Assembly (NCBI RefSeq): GCF_000410515.1 | Contig: NC_021500.1 | Span: 682,001 to 746,000, forward strand | Length of the DNA stretch: 64,000 nt | Direction of reading: 5' to 3' | Source of the DNA: Enterobacter sp. R4-368 | GTDB taxonomy: Bacteria; Pseudomonadota; Gammaproteobacteria; Enterobacterales; Enterobacteriaceae | Part shown: positions 1 through 9,088 of the stretch, piece by piece | How positions within the stretch are numbered: the first letter of the stretch is position 1 | How the letters are laid out: each line of letters starts with the position of its first letter | Notes under the pieces: generated by a model | Told to the model about the DNA's origin: nothing | Databases searched by the model: none | The model's input: the letters and a program-made list of their open reading frames with translations, nothing else | Translations under genes and position numbers: made by a program

Positions 1-1
1 G

Positions 2-115
2 CATTCCATCGCGCAGGCTTTCGGCGGCGAAGTCAGTTGCGCGCAGAGCGAGCTGGGCGGCGCGAAATTTTCTTTCCACTGGCCAATTTACCACCACATT
101 GTTTTGCCCTCCTGA
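2..115 (+). CDS. rstB: RstB sensor kinase, C-terminal end (partial)
   Basis: This is the last 37 codons of a gene that starts left of the window, read in frame from base 2 to the TGA at 113-115. The peptide carries a histidine-kinase G2-box-like stretch (HSIAQAFGG) and the ELGGAKFSFHWP ending of the ATPase domain. RstB is the inner-membrane sensor of the RstA/RstB two-component system, and in E. coli it lies directly upstream of tus, as here. No terminator is visible before TerB, so read-through into tus is possible. Only the tail is seen; the assignment rests on motif and synteny. Confidence 0.85.
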   Translation, partial: HSIAQAFGGEVSCAQSELGGAKFSFHWPIYHHIVLPS

Positions 116-159
116 CCATTAACCGTACAGTGGCCTGCTCCCGGCGACTGTGCTATAAA

Positions 160-182
160 TATAAGTATGTTGTAACTAATGG
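160..182 (+). promoter_or_regulatory. TerB replication fork arrest site
   Basis: The core AGTATGTTGTAACTA (164-178) matches the E. coli Ter consensus, and the site lies just upstream of tus as TerB does. The GC(6) end, which is the non-permissive face in known Ter sites, is on the left. Forks moving rightward, from the rstB side, should therefore be stopped. The site sits between a weak -10-like TATAAA (154-159) and the tus ribosome binding site GGAG (181-184), so bound Tus should repress its own gene, as in E. coli. Confidence 0.93.
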
Positions 183-190
183 AGTAAACA

Positions 191-1120
191 ATGGCTGCCT
201 TAGATTTGATCGAACGCCTTAACACCACCTTCCGGCAGCTGGAACAGGAACTGGCTGCGCTAAAAACCGAGTTAGCAGAGTGCCGGTTAATGGCCGCGCG
301 CGTATTTAGCCTGCCGGATATCCCCAAAGGCGCGGAACACAACCCGCTTACCGCGATCCATGTCGAACAACATCTTGGTCAGCAGGCGGCAGCGCTTGCC
401 CTCAATCATTTCACCCATTTATTTATTCAGCAGCAGTCGGAAAACCGCAGCAGCAAAGCCGCTGTGCGGCTGCCGGGCGTTATCTGCTACCAGGCAAATG
501 AGGCCACGCTTAGCGCGCTGGCTGAACGCATCAGCACCGTGAACGCGCTGAAATCAACCTTTGAACGGATAGTCACTCAGGAATCGGGGCTGGCCCCTGC
601 GGCCCGGTTTGAATGGGTTCACCGCCATCTGCCGGGGCTTATCACCTTAAATGCTTACCGGACACTGACGGCCATTCGCGCACCGGCAACCATCCGTTTT
701 GGCTGGGCGAATAAGCATATTATTAAAAACCTGACCCGCGATGAGGTACTGGCGCAACTGGAAAAAAGCCTGAAATCCCCGCGCGCCGTTTCTGCATGGA
801 CGCGAGAAGAGTGGCTGGGACGTATTGAACAGGAGTACAACGATATCGCCGCCCTGCCAACACAGGCGCGGCTGAAAATCAAACGTCCGGTGAAAGTGCA
901 GCCCATTGCCCGCGTCTGGTATGCCGGTTCACAAAAGCAGGTGCAATATGCCTGTCCGACACCGCTTATCACGCTGATTTCAGAAGAGAATGGAGGAACC
1001 GTTCCGGATATTGGCGAGCTGCTGGATTACAACGCGGAAACTATTCAACACCGCTATAAACCGCAGGCGCAGCCGCTGACGCTGATCATCCCGCGGCTGC
1101 ACCTGTATCTGGCGGGTTAA
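191..1120 (+). CDS. tus: Tus, DNA replication terminus site-binding protein
   Basis: The product is 309 residues, the usual Tus length. Tus binds Ter sites as a monomer and blocks DnaB in one orientation. The conserved central stretches are present: [35 protein letters not shown] (which includes the histidine that contacts the flipped cytosine of Ter), [12 protein letters not shown] and [16 protein letters not shown], plus the [10 protein letters not shown] ending. The N-terminal 60 residues diverge more from E. coli, which is normal for Tus. The start follows GGAG at 181-184. The stop overlaps the convergent fumC stop in a shared TTAA (1117-1120), leaving no room for a terminator between them. 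Confidence 0.97.
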   Translation: MAALDLIERLNTTFRQLEQELAALKTELAECRLMAARVFSLPDIPKGAEHNPLTAIHVEQHLGQQAAALALNHFTHLFIQQQSENRSSKAAVRLPGVICYQANEATLSALAERISTVNALKSTFERIVTQESGLAPAARFEWVHRHLPGLITLNAYRTLTAIRAPATIRFGWANKHIIKNLTRDEVLAQLEKSLKSPRAVSAWTREEWLGRIEQEYNDIAALPTQARLKIKRPVKVQPIARVWYAGSQKQVQYACPTPLITLISEENGGTVPDIGELLDYNAETIQHRYKPQAQPLTLIIPRLHLYLAG

Positions 1121-2517
1121 GCCTGTTTCAAACTGCCAACCATCGATTCCGGACGCACCCAGCTGTCAAACTCGGCTTCCGTCAGGTAGCCGAGCGCCAG
1201 CGCAGAAGCTTTTAGCGTCAGCCCCTCTTTATGCGCTTTTTTGGCAATTTCCGCCGCCTTGTCATAGCCGATATGGGTATTCAGTGCGGTCACCAGCATC
1301 AAAGACTCATTTAGCAGTTGATCAATACGCTCGCGGTTGGGTTCAATCCCCACGGCGCAATGCTCGTTAAAGCTCTCCATGCCGTCCGCCAGCAGACGCA
1401 CCGATTGCAGGAAATTATGGATAACCATCGGGCGGAAAACGTTCAGCTCAAAGTTGCCGGATGCGCCACCAATATTCACCGCCACATCATTGCCCAGCAC
1501 CTGGCAGCATAGCATGGTCATCGCTTCGCACTGTGTGGGGTTAACTTTACCCGGCATGATCGAGCTACCCGGTTCGTTTTCCGGGATAGCGATTTCGCCG
1601 ATACCACACCGCGGGCCAGAGGCGAGCCAGCGCACATCGTTAGCGATTTTCATTAATGAAGAGGCCAGCCCTTTCAGCGCGCCATGGGCATGCACCAGTG
1701 CATCGCAGGTCGCCAGCGCTTCAAATTTGTTGGGCGCGGTAATAAACGGTTGTCCGGTAAAACTGGCCAGCTCTTGCGCCACGCGCACGGCGTATTCCGG
1801 GTGCGTATTCAGCCCGGTGCCCACGGCGGTGCCGCCAAGCGCCAGTTCGCTCAGATGCGGCAAGCTTTGTTCGATATGTTTAAGGTTATGCTCAAGCATC
1901 GCCACCCAGCCGGAGATCTCCTGGCCCAGCGTCAGCGGCGTCGCGTCCTGCAAATGTGTACGGCCGATTTTGACAATACCGGCAAACGCGGTGGCTTTCT
2001 CATTAAGCGTCTTTTTCAGCACCTGTAGCTGCGGGATCAGTTGCTCACGCACGCCAATCACCGCCGCGACATGCATCGCTGTCGGGAAAACATCATTGGA
2101 ACTCTGGCTTTTATTCACGTCGTCATTGGGATGGATCTTGCGTTCCATGCCGCGCACGCCGCCGAGGATTTCGCTGCCGCGATTGGCCAGCACCTCGTTC
2201 ATGTTCATGTTGCTCTGCGTACCGGACCCGGTCTGCCAGATAGCGAGCGGAAACTCATCGGGATGTTGCCCGGCCAGCACTTCATCCGCCGCCGCGATGA
2301 TCGCGCGCGCTTTCTCTTCGGGCAGTAACCCCAAATCCTGATTAACTTTCGCCGCCGCGCGTTTGGTCAGCGCCAGTGCGTGGATCAGTGAGACCGGCAT
2401 TTTTTCCGTTGAGATACGAAAATGCTCAAGCGATCGCTGGGTTTGCGCTCCCCACAGTTTGTCTGCCGGGACGTCGATTGCGCCCATCGAATCTTTCTCA
2501 CTGCGATGCGTTGCCAT
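1117..2517 (-). CDS. fumC: Class II fumarase (fumarate hydratase C)
   Basis: A 466-residue oxygen-stable, iron-independent fumarase that interconverts fumarate and L-malate in the TCA cycle. The start at [12 protein letters not shown] is chosen because a good Shine-Dalgarno (AAGGAGAGA) precedes it and it fits the family length; an in-frame extension to 2649 would read back through the fumA terminator. The superfamily signature [11 protein letters not shown] is present, as are the [10 protein letters not shown] histidine motif and the [14 protein letters not shown] substrate loop. It lies downstream of fumA, separated by a terminator, so it should have its own promoter. In E. coli that promoter is under SoxRS and Fur-linked control; no such site was identified here. 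Confidence 0.98.
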   Translation of the reverse strand: MATHRSEKDSMGAIDVPADKLWGAQTQRSLEHFRISTEKMPVSLIHALALTKRAAAKVNQDLGLLPEEKARAIIAAADEVLAGQHPDEFPLAIWQTGSGTQSNMNMNEVLANRGSEILGGVRGMERKIHPNDDVNKSQSSNDVFPTAMHVAAVIGVREQLIPQLQVLKKTLNEKATAFAGIVKIGRTHLQDATPLTLGQEISGWVAMLEHNLKHIEQSLPHLSELALGGTAVGTGLNTHPEYAVRVAQELASFTGQPFITAPNKFEALATCDALVHAHGALKGLASSLMKIANDVRWLASGPRCGIGEIAIPENEPGSSIMPGKVNPTQCEAMTMLCCQVLGNDVAVNIGGASGNFELNVFRPMVIHNFLQSVRLLADGMESFNEHCAVGIEPNRERIDQLLNESLMLVTALNTHIGYDKAAEIAKKAHKEGLTLKASALALGYLTEAEFDSWVRPESMVGSLKQA

Positions 2518-2620
2518 GACTCTCTCCTTGGTTACAAAGTGATATTGGGTTGCGACATTGCTCACCTGCAAACAAGTAAAAGTATTGATGCTTTTTATAA
2601 TGTTGTTTACTGCTTTGTGC

Positions 2621-2646
2621 TTAAAAAAACCGCCCCGAAGGGCGGT
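2621..2646 (-). terminator. Intrinsic terminator of fumA
   Basis: Read on the minus strand, ACCGCCC-TTCG-GGGCGGT is followed by a run of seven T. It starts just past the fumA stop and separates fumA from fumC. Confidence 0.9.
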
Positions 2647-2651
2647 CAATA

Positions 2652-4298
2652 CTATTTAACGCAGCGGGCACACTGCTCGGATTGAATTTGCTGGAAGAAA
2701 TCGTTGCCTTTGTCATCCACAAGGATAAACGCCGGGAAATCCTCCACTTCAATTTTCCAGATAGCTTCCATGCCGAGTTCCGGATAAGCGACACACTCAA
2801 GGCTTTTGATACTGTTCTGCGCAAGGATCGCCGCCGGGCCGCCAATGCTGCCGAGGTAGAAACCGCCATGCTTGTGACAGGCATCGGTCACCTGCTGGCT
2901 GCGGTTACCTTTCGCCAGCATGATCATGCTACCGCCCTGCGACTGCAGTTGATCGACATAAGAATCCATACGCCCGGCGGTGGTCGGCCCCAGCGAACCG
3001 GAGGCATAGCCTTCCGGCGTTTTTGCCGGGCCTGCGTAGTAAATCGGGTGATCTTTAATGTACTGCGGCAGATGTTCGCCGCTGTCCATCAGCTCTTTGA
3101 GCTTCGCGTGGGCGATATCCCGCGCAACGATAATCGTGCCGGTAAGCGACAAGCGCGTAGAGACCGGGTACTGCGAAAGCTGTTCGAGGATCGCTTTCAT
3201 CGGGCGGTTAAGATCCACTTTCACGGCTTCGCCTTCACCGGCCTCGCGCAGCGCTTCCGGAATGTATTTGCCCGGATTCTGCTCTAAACGCTCCAGCCAG
3301 ATGCCATCGCGGTTGATTTTACCTTTGATGTTGCGATCGGCTGAACAGGAAACGCCCATGCCAACCGGACAAGACGCACCGTGGCGCGGCAGGCGGATCA
3401 CGCGAATATCATGCGCAAAATATTTGCCGCCAAACTGTGCGCCAAGACCGAGGTTCTGCGCTTCCAGCAGCAGTTCTTGCTCCAGTTGCACGTCGCGGAA
3501 CGCCTGTCCATGTTCGTTACCTTCAGTTGGCAGCGCGTCATAATATTTGGTGGAGGCAAGTTTGACCGTTTTCAGAGTCGCTTCCGCCGACGTACCGCCA
3601 ATCACAAACGCGACATGATACGGCGGGCAGGCCGCTGTGCCGAGGGTGCGCATCTTCTCGACGAGGTAGTTTTTCAGCTTCGCCGGGGTGATCAGTGCCT
3701 TGGTTTCCTGAAACAGGTAGGTTTTATTCGCCGAACCGCCGCCTTTTGCGATGCAGAGGAATTTATACTCGTCGCCATCAACACTGTAGAGATCAATCTG
3801 CGCCGGCAGGTTGGTACCGGTATTCACCTCTTTGTACATATCCAGCGGGGCGTTTTGCGAATAGCGCAGGTTCTCTTCGGTGTAGGTGTTGTAAACACCG
3901 CGTGCCAGCGCCGCTTCATCCCCGCCACCGGTCCAGACGCGCTGTCCTTTCTTGCCCATAATAATCGCCGTGCCGGTGTCCTGGCAGGTCGGCAGAATGC
4001 CTTTAGCGGCAATGTCCGAGTTGCGCAGGAATTGCAGGGCGACATATTTGTCGTTTTCGCTGGCTTCAGGATCGGCAAGGATATCGGCGACCTGCTGCTG
4101 GTGCGCCGGGCGCAGTAAAAATGAGGCGTCGTGGAAAGCGTGTTGCGCCAGCAGGGTCAGCGCTTGCGGATCCACTTTCAGGATCTGCTGCCCTTCAAAC
4201 TCAGCCACAGAAACATAGTCGCGGCTTAGCAGGTAGTATTCGGTGTCATCCTTTCCGAGCGGGAAAGGATCCTGATAATAAAAGGGTTTGTTCGACAT
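2652..4298 (-). CDS. fumA: Class I iron-sulfur fumarase A
   Basis: A 548-residue oxygen-labile [4Fe-4S] fumarase used in the TCA cycle under aerobic or microaerobic growth. Cys105 lies in [11 protein letters not shown], and two further cluster cysteines are visible in TAACPPYH and [15 protein letters not shown], matching the three ligands of class I fumarases. The C-terminal half has the [13 protein letters not shown] and GSIGGPAA motifs. The length equals E. coli FumA, and the position next to fumC favours FumA over the close paralogue FumB. The gene ends 6 bases before its terminator and is transcribed before fumC. Confidence 0.97.
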   Translation of the reverse strand: MSNKPFYYQDPFPLGKDDTEYYLLSRDYVSVAEFEGQQILKVDPQALTLLAQHAFHDASFLLRPAHQQQVADILADPEASENDKYVALQFLRNSDIAAKGILPTCQDTGTAIIMGKKGQRVWTGGGDEAALARGVYNTYTEENLRYSQNAPLDMYKEVNTGTNLPAQIDLYSVDGDEYKFLCIAKGGGSANKTYLFQETKALITPAKLKNYLVEKMRTLGTAACPPYHVAFVIGGTSAEATLKTVKLASTKYYDALPTEGNEHGQAFRDVQLEQELLLEAQNLGLGAQFGGKYFAHDIRVIRLPRHGASCPVGMGVSCSADRNIKGKINRDGIWLERLEQNPGKYIPEALREAGEGEAVKVDLNRPMKAILEQLSQYPVSTRLSLTGTIIVARDIAHAKLKELMDSGEHLPQYIKDHPIYYAGPAKTPEGYASGSLGPTTAGRMDSYVDQLQSQGGSMIMLAKGNRSQQVTDACHKHGGFYLGSIGGPAAILAQNSIKSLECVAYPELGMEAIWKIEVEDFPAFILVDDKGNDFFQQIQSEQCARCVK

Positions 4299-4495
4299 TG
4301 TTCTCTCACTTACGGCTGATCTGGTTATTGTTCAGGCAGTCAATCCATCTGCCTGTGTTAAAGCGAGTCGCCATATCCTACACAAGTTTTTAACAAAAAC
4401 TGAGACTAGTACGACTTTTTACCCTCGCAGGTTACTTCCGTCGGCTTTGTTGCTTTAATAACGCCATAATTTCATTAATGAGAAAGGGCTTGATA

Positions 4496-5668
4496 ATGCA
4501 AAAACTCATCAACTCCGTGCAGAACTATGCCTGGGGAAGTAAAACGGCATTAACGGATCTCTACGGCATCGCCAATCCTGACAATCTGCCGATGGCGGAA
4601 CTGTGGATGGGCGCGCACCCGAAGAGCAGCTCAAAGGTGCAGGATGCCAGCGGCCAGACCCGTGCGCTGCGTGAGGTGATTGAACAGGACAAAACCCGTT
4701 TGCTGGGCAGCGCCGTCGCTAACCGTTTTGGCGAATTACCGTTCCTGTTTAAAGTGCTGTGCGCCGACCAGCCGCTGTCGATTCAGGTGCATCCCAACAA
4801 GAAAAACTCCGAAACAGGCTTTGCCAAAGAGAACGCCGCAGGCATTCCGCTGGACGCCGCAGAACGTAACTACAAAGATCCAAATCACAAGCCGGAACTG
4901 GTGTTTGCCCTGACGCCGTTCCTTGCGATGAACGCCTTTCGCGAGTTTTCCGACATTGTTTCCCTGCTGCAACCGGTGGCGGGCGCGCACCCGGCGATCG
5001 CCCATTTCCTGCAAGCGCCGGGCGCAGAGCGCCTGAGCGAGCTGTTTGCCGCGCTGCTCAATATGCAAGGCGAGGATAAATCCCGCGCGCTGGCGGTGCT
5101 GAAATCAGCGCTCGGCAATCACTCCGGCGAACCGTGGCAGACCATTCGTCTGATTAGCGAGTTCTACCCGGATGACAGCGGCCTCTTCTCTCCGCTGCTG
5201 CTGAATGTGGTGAAACTGAACCCAGGCGAAGCAATGTTTCTGTTTGCCGAAACGCCGCATGCCTATCTGCAGGGTGTGGCGCTGGAAGTGATGGCGAACT
5301 CTGACAACGTATTGCGCGCCGGGCTGACGCCGAAATATATCGACATTCCGGAACTGGTGGCGAACGTAAAATTCACGCCAAAACCGGCGAATGAGCTGCT
5401 GACGCAACCGACGCAGCACGGCGCGGAGCTGGATTTCCCTATCCCGGTAGACGACTTTGCCTTCTCGCTGCACGATCTCAGCACCAGCGAAACCCAGCTG
5501 GCGCAGCAAAGCGCGGCCATTGTCTTCTGCGTCGAAGGCGAGGCGGTGCTCAGCAAAGCGAGCCAGCAATTAGTGCTCAAGGCAGGTGAATCAGCGTTTA
5601 TCGCCGCCAACGAATCACCTGTTGGCGTAAGCGGCACCGGTCGCGTAGCGCGAGTATTTAATAAGTGA
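4496..5668 (+). CDS. manA: Mannose-6-phosphate isomerase
   Basis: A 390-residue type I phosphomannose isomerase, zinc dependent and cytosolic. It interconverts mannose-6-phosphate and fructose-6-phosphate, supplying GDP-mannose for exopolysaccharide and allowing growth on mannose. The zinc-ligand motifs are readable: IQVHPNK (Gln and His), KPELVFAL (Glu) and AETPHAYLQG (His). The ATG at 4496 is preferred over the in-frame ATG at 4478 because it gives the E. coli N-terminus MQKLINSVQNYAWGSK and has AAAGGG upstream. It is divergent from fumA and ends before a terminator at 5729. Confidence 0.97.
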   Translation: MQKLINSVQNYAWGSKTALTDLYGIANPDNLPMAELWMGAHPKSSSKVQDASGQTRALREVIEQDKTRLLGSAVANRFGELPFLFKVLCADQPLSIQVHPNKKNSETGFAKENAAGIPLDAAERNYKDPNHKPELVFALTPFLAMNAFREFSDIVSLLQPVAGAHPAIAHFLQAPGAERLSELFAALLNMQGEDKSRALAVLKSALGNHSGEPWQTIRLISEFYPDDSGLFSPLLLNVVKLNPGEAMFLFAETPHAYLQGVALEVMANSDNVLRAGLTPKYIDIPELVANVKFTPKPANELLTQPTQHGAELDFPIPVDDFAFSLHDLSTSETQLAQQSAAIVFCVEGEAVLSKASQQLVLKAGESAFIAANESPVGVSGTGRVARVFNK

Positions 5669-5728
5669 GAGTAAGTTACTGAACTTTTTAGCAAGGATTG
5701 CTAAGCTTGAAGGCACATCACTCGACAT

Positions 5729-5760
5729 CCAGGCGGCGTTAACCGCCTGGTTTCTTTTTT
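5729..5760 (+). terminator. Intrinsic terminator after manA
   Basis: An eight-base stem CCAGGCGG/CCGCCTGG with a short loop is followed by TTTCTTTTTT. It ends 13 bases before the ydgA start. Confidence 0.9.
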
Positions 5761-5773
5761 AGGGATAAATACT

Positions 5774-7303
5774 ATGAAAAAAACGTGGGTTGCCGCGGGG
5801 ATTATCGTCGCGCTCGGTATCGTCTGGACGGGCGGAGCCTGGTACACTGGCAAACAACTTGAAGGTCGTCTGGCGGAGATGGTCAGCCAGGCGAACGCAC
5901 AAATTAAGCGCAACGCGCCGGAGGCCAATATTGAGATCTCTGCGCAGGATTACCAGCGCGGCCTCTTTTCCAGCCAGTTAACGTTAAACATTAAACCGCT
6001 CGCCGGTAGCACCAATACCTGGCTGAAGCCGGGGCAAGCCATTGTTCTGCACGAGACGGTCGATCATGGACCCTTCCCGCTGGCGCAGCTTAAAACCTTT
6101 AGCCTGACGCCTGCGATGGCTTCCGTGCATACGCAACTGGTCAATAACGAAGTGACAAAAGGGCTGTTTGATATCGCCAAAGGCCAGGCGCCCTTCTCCG
6201 CCGACACCCGCATTGGCTACAGCGGCGATACCCGCACGGATGTCGTGCTGAGCCCGCTGAATTCAGAAAAAGATGGCGACAAAGTTGCCTTCAGCGGCGG
6301 CCATTTCCGCTTCAGCGCAGACAGTAAAGGTAACGCGTTGTCGCTGAGCGGCGAAGCCGAAAGCGGCCTGGTGGATACGGTAAATGAATATGGGCAGAAA
6401 GTGCAGCTGTCGTTCAATAACCTGAAAACCGACGGCTCCAGCGAAATGTCCAGCTTTGATGAGCGTACCGGCAACCAGAAGATGAGCCTCGATAAGCTCG
6501 CGATCTCTATTGAAAATAAAGAGATGGCGCTGCTCGAAGGCATGAACTTAACCGCCAAATCGGACGTTGCGGACGACAAAAAGAGCCTTAACAGCCAACT
6601 GGATTACTCCCTGAACAGCCTGAAGGTGCAGGGTCAGGATCTCGGCAGCGGAAAACTGACGCTGAAAGTGGGTCAGATTGACGGCAAAGCCTGGCATCAG
6701 GCCAGCGAGCAGTACGACGCGCAAATCCGGGCCTTAATGGCGCAACCGGATATCGCGCAGAACCCGGAACTCTACCAGCAGAAAGCCACTGAAGCGTTCC
6801 TTAGTATTGTTCCGCTGTTGCTGAAAGGCGAGCCGGTATTGACCATTGCGCCGCTAAGCTGGAAGAACGCCAAAGGCGAAGCGTCGTTTAATATGTCCCT
6901 GTTCCTGAAAGATCCGTCAACCGCAACCGGCACGTCGCAAACGCTGGCCGATCAGGTTGACCGCTCGGTGAAATCCCTCGACAGCAAGCTGACGATCCCG
7001 CTGGATATGGCCACCGAAATGATGACTCAGGTGGCGAAACTTGAAGGTTATCAGCAAGAGGACGCGGCGAAACTGGCAAGCCAGCAGGTGAAAGGCCTGG
7101 CGGCGATGGGCCAGATGTTCCGCATCACCACCGTGGAAAACAACAGCATCCTCACCAGCCTGCAATATGCTAACGGCCAGGTGACGCTGAATGGCGAAAA
7201 AATGCCGCTCGAGCAGTTTGTCGGGATGTTTGGTATGCCAGGGCTGCAGCCTGCCCAGCCGGACGACGCGACACCGCCCGTTCCGGCGGTACCGCAGCAG
7301 TAA
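5774..7303 (+). CDS. ydgA: YdgA family protein (DUF945)
   Basis: A 509-residue protein of the DUF945/YdgA family, whose molecular role is poorly defined. One N-terminal hydrophobic segment (about residues 5-24, VAAGIIVALGIVWTGGAWY) follows MKKT and looks like an uncleaved anchor or signal, placing the rest in the periplasm. The middle is a long, soluble, beta-rich stretch without transmembrane segments, and the end is proline-rich (QPDDATPPVPAVP). It follows manA as in E. coli but lies between two intrinsic terminators, so it is probably transcribed alone. Nothing in the sequence suggests an enzyme active site. Confidence 0.93.
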   Translation: MKKTWVAAGIIVALGIVWTGGAWYTGKQLEGRLAEMVSQANAQIKRNAPEANIEISAQDYQRGLFSSQLTLNIKPLAGSTNTWLKPGQAIVLHETVDHGPFPLAQLKTFSLTPAMASVHTQLVNNEVTKGLFDIAKGQAPFSADTRIGYSGDTRTDVVLSPLNSEKDGDKVAFSGGHFRFSADSKGNALSLSGEAESGLVDTVNEYGQKVQLSFNNLKTDGSSEMSSFDERTGNQKMSLDKLAISIENKEMALLEGMNLTAKSDVADDKKSLNSQLDYSLNSLKVQGQDLGSGKLTLKVGQIDGKAWHQASEQYDAQIRALMAQPDIAQNPELYQQKATEAFLSIVPLLLKGEPVLTIAPLSWKNAKGEASFNMSLFLKDPSTATGTSQTLADQVDRSVKSLDSKLTIPLDMATEMMTQVAKLEGYQQEDAAKLASQQVKGLAAMGQMFRITTVENNSILTSLQYANGQVTLNGEKMPLEQFVGMFGMPGLQPAQPDDATPPVPAVPQQ

Positions 7304-7309
7304 TTTTCC

Positions 7310-7335
7310 AGCCCCTTTCGAGGGGCTTTTTATTT
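7310..7335 (+). terminator. Intrinsic terminator after ydgA
   Basis: AGCCCC-TTTCG-AGGGGCT style stem followed by TTTTATTTT, starting 7 bases after the ydgA stop. Confidence 0.88.
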
Positions 7336-7410
7336 TCTTTTGGGCCACCTTGCCGGAATCCGAAAACGGCAACCCCGTTACCGGCTCGCGCTTTTTGCGC
7401 GACAAAAACT

Positions 7411-7426
7411 GATAAAACCGTCTGCG
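7411..7426 (+). promoter_or_regulatory. Possible half MalI operator upstream of malX
   Basis: The first eight bases, GATAAAAC, equal the left half of the known E. coli MalI operator (GATAAAACGTTTTATC). The right half (CGTCTGCG) does not match. It lies 45 bases before malX, where E. coli has a MalI site. It may be a decayed operator or chance; malI itself is absent here. Confidence 0.3.
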
Positions 7427-7470
7427 CTCTGCGCATCCGCCAGAGCATTCTTTTTTCGTGAGGAGAGGTT

Positions 7471-9084
7471 ATGGCGGGGAAAACCGCGCAAAAAGCGAAC
7501 CTGTGGGCATTTTTCCAGCAGCTCGGTAAAACCTTTATGCTGCCCGTCGCGCTGCTGTCGTTTTGCGGCATCATGCTCGGCATTGGCAGCTCGCTCAGCA
7601 GCCGCGATGTGATAACACTGCTGCCGGTGTTGGGCCATCCGCTGCTGCAGGCCATTTTTATCTGGATGAACAAAATTGGCTCATTCGCGTTCAGTTTCCT
7701 GCCCGTGATGTTCTGCATCGCTATTCCGCTTGGACTGGCGCGTGAAGATAAAGGCGTGGCGGCTTTTTCCGGTTTTGTCGGCTATGCGGTGATGAACCTG
7801 GCGGTGAATTTCTGGCTTACCGCGCAGGGCATATTGCCCACTACCGATGCATCACTGCTCAAAGCACATAACGTGCAGAATGTGCTCGGCATCCAGTCCA
7901 TTGATACCGGGATCCTCGGCGCGGTGATTGCCGGGATTATTATCTGGCGTTTACATGAACGCTTTCATACCCTGCGCCTGCCGGACGCGCTGGCTTTTTT
8001 CGGCGGGACGCGCTCGGTGCCGATTGTCACCAGCGTCGTGATGGGCGTTGTAGGGCTTGCGATCCCGCTGGTCTGGCCGTGGTTTGCCATGGCGATTAGC
8101 GGCCTGGGGCACATTATCGATCGCGCCGGAGATTTCGGGCCGATGATTTTCGGCACTGGCGAACGCCTGCTGCTGCCCTTTGGTCTGCAACATATTCTGG
8201 TGGCGTTGATCCGTTTTACGGAAGCTGGTGGAACAATGGAGGTCTGTGGACATAGCGTCAGCGGTGCATTGACCATTTTCCAGGCGCAGCTTAACTGCCC
8301 GCAAACGCACGGTTTCGCCGAAAGCGCGACCCGTTTTCTCTCGCAAGGCAAGATGCCCGCGTTCCTGGGCGGCTTACCCGGCGCGGCGCTGGCGATGTAC
8401 CACTGCGCGCGGCCCGAAAACCGCCATAAAATAAAAGGGTTGATGATTTCCGGCGTGATTGCCTGCGTGGTGGGCGGCACTACCGAACCGATCGAATTTC
8501 TGTTCCTGTTTGTCGCCCCGGTGCTCTATTTAATTCATGCCGTGCTCACCGGGCTGGGCTTTACCGTGATGGCCGTGCTCGGCGTGACGATCGGCAACAC
8601 GGATGGCAATGTGATTGATTTCATTGTCTTCGGCGTGCTGCACGGCATGGCGACGAAGTGGTATCTGGTGCCGCTGGTGGCCGCCATCTGGTTTGTCGTT
8701 TACTACGCCTTATTCCGTTTCGCGATCACCCATTTCGACCTGAAAACACCGGGGCGCGACAACGCTGTAGCGGAAAGCGCGGCCTCTGCAACGCAGGGCG
8801 TGACGGGCAAATCCGGTTATGACGTTCCTGCCCTGCTTACTGCGCTTGGCGGGGCGGATAACGTCGCAACGCTGGATAACTGCATCACCCGCTTACGCCT
8901 GTCGGTCAAGGAGATGGATAACGTTAATGTTGACGCCCTCAAGGCCAACCGCGCGATTGGCGTTATCAAAGTGAATGAACATGATTTGCAGGTGGTGATT
9001 GGGCCGCAAGTGCAGTCAGTAAAAGATGAAATGGCGCAGCTTATCAATGCGCAACGGTTTGGCACCCCGGTGGAGGCGGAATAA
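7471..9084 (+). CDS. malX: PTS EIICB component, maltose/glucose type
   Basis: A 537-residue PTS permease. Residues about 10-430 are the EIIC domain, with ten or so hydrophobic segments and the glucose-family loop FIFGTGERLLLPFGLQH and GGTTEPIEFLF. Residues about 450-537 are the EIIB domain, with the phosphorylated cysteine Cys471 in TLDNCITRLRL. There is no EIIA domain, so it must use a soluble EIIA such as Crr. It is set 4 bases before malY, as in the E. coli malXY operon. E. coli MalX can carry glucose and maltose, but its natural substrate is uncertain. The divergent malI repressor gene of E. coli is missing. Confidence 0.94.
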   Translation: MAGKTAQKANLWAFFQQLGKTFMLPVALLSFCGIMLGIGSSLSSRDVITLLPVLGHPLLQAIFIWMNKIGSFAFSFLPVMFCIAIPLGLAREDKGVAAFSGFVGYAVMNLAVNFWLTAQGILPTTDASLLKAHNVQNVLGIQSIDTGILGAVIAGIIIWRLHERFHTLRLPDALAFFGGTRSVPIVTSVVMGVVGLAIPLVWPWFAMAISGLGHIIDRAGDFGPMIFGTGERLLLPFGLQHILVALIRFTEAGGTMEVCGHSVSGALTIFQAQLNCPQTHGFAESATRFLSQGKMPAFLGGLPGAALAMYHCARPENRHKIKGLMISGVIACVVGGTTEPIEFLFLFVAPVLYLIHAVLTGLGFTVMAVLGVTIGNTDGNVIDFIVFGVLHGMATKWYLVPLVAAIWFVVYYALFRFAITHFDLKTPGRDNAVAESAASATQGVTGKSGYDVPALLTALGGADNVATLDNCITRLRLSVKEMDNVNVDALKANRAIGVIKVNEHDLQVVIGPQVQSVKDEMAQLINAQRFGTPVEAE

Positions 9085-9088
9085 TAAA

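Noticed and set aside
1337..2341. 334-codon plus-strand frame inside fumC
   Set aside because: It is antisense to an intact class II fumarase and its translation has low-complexity, shadow-like composition.
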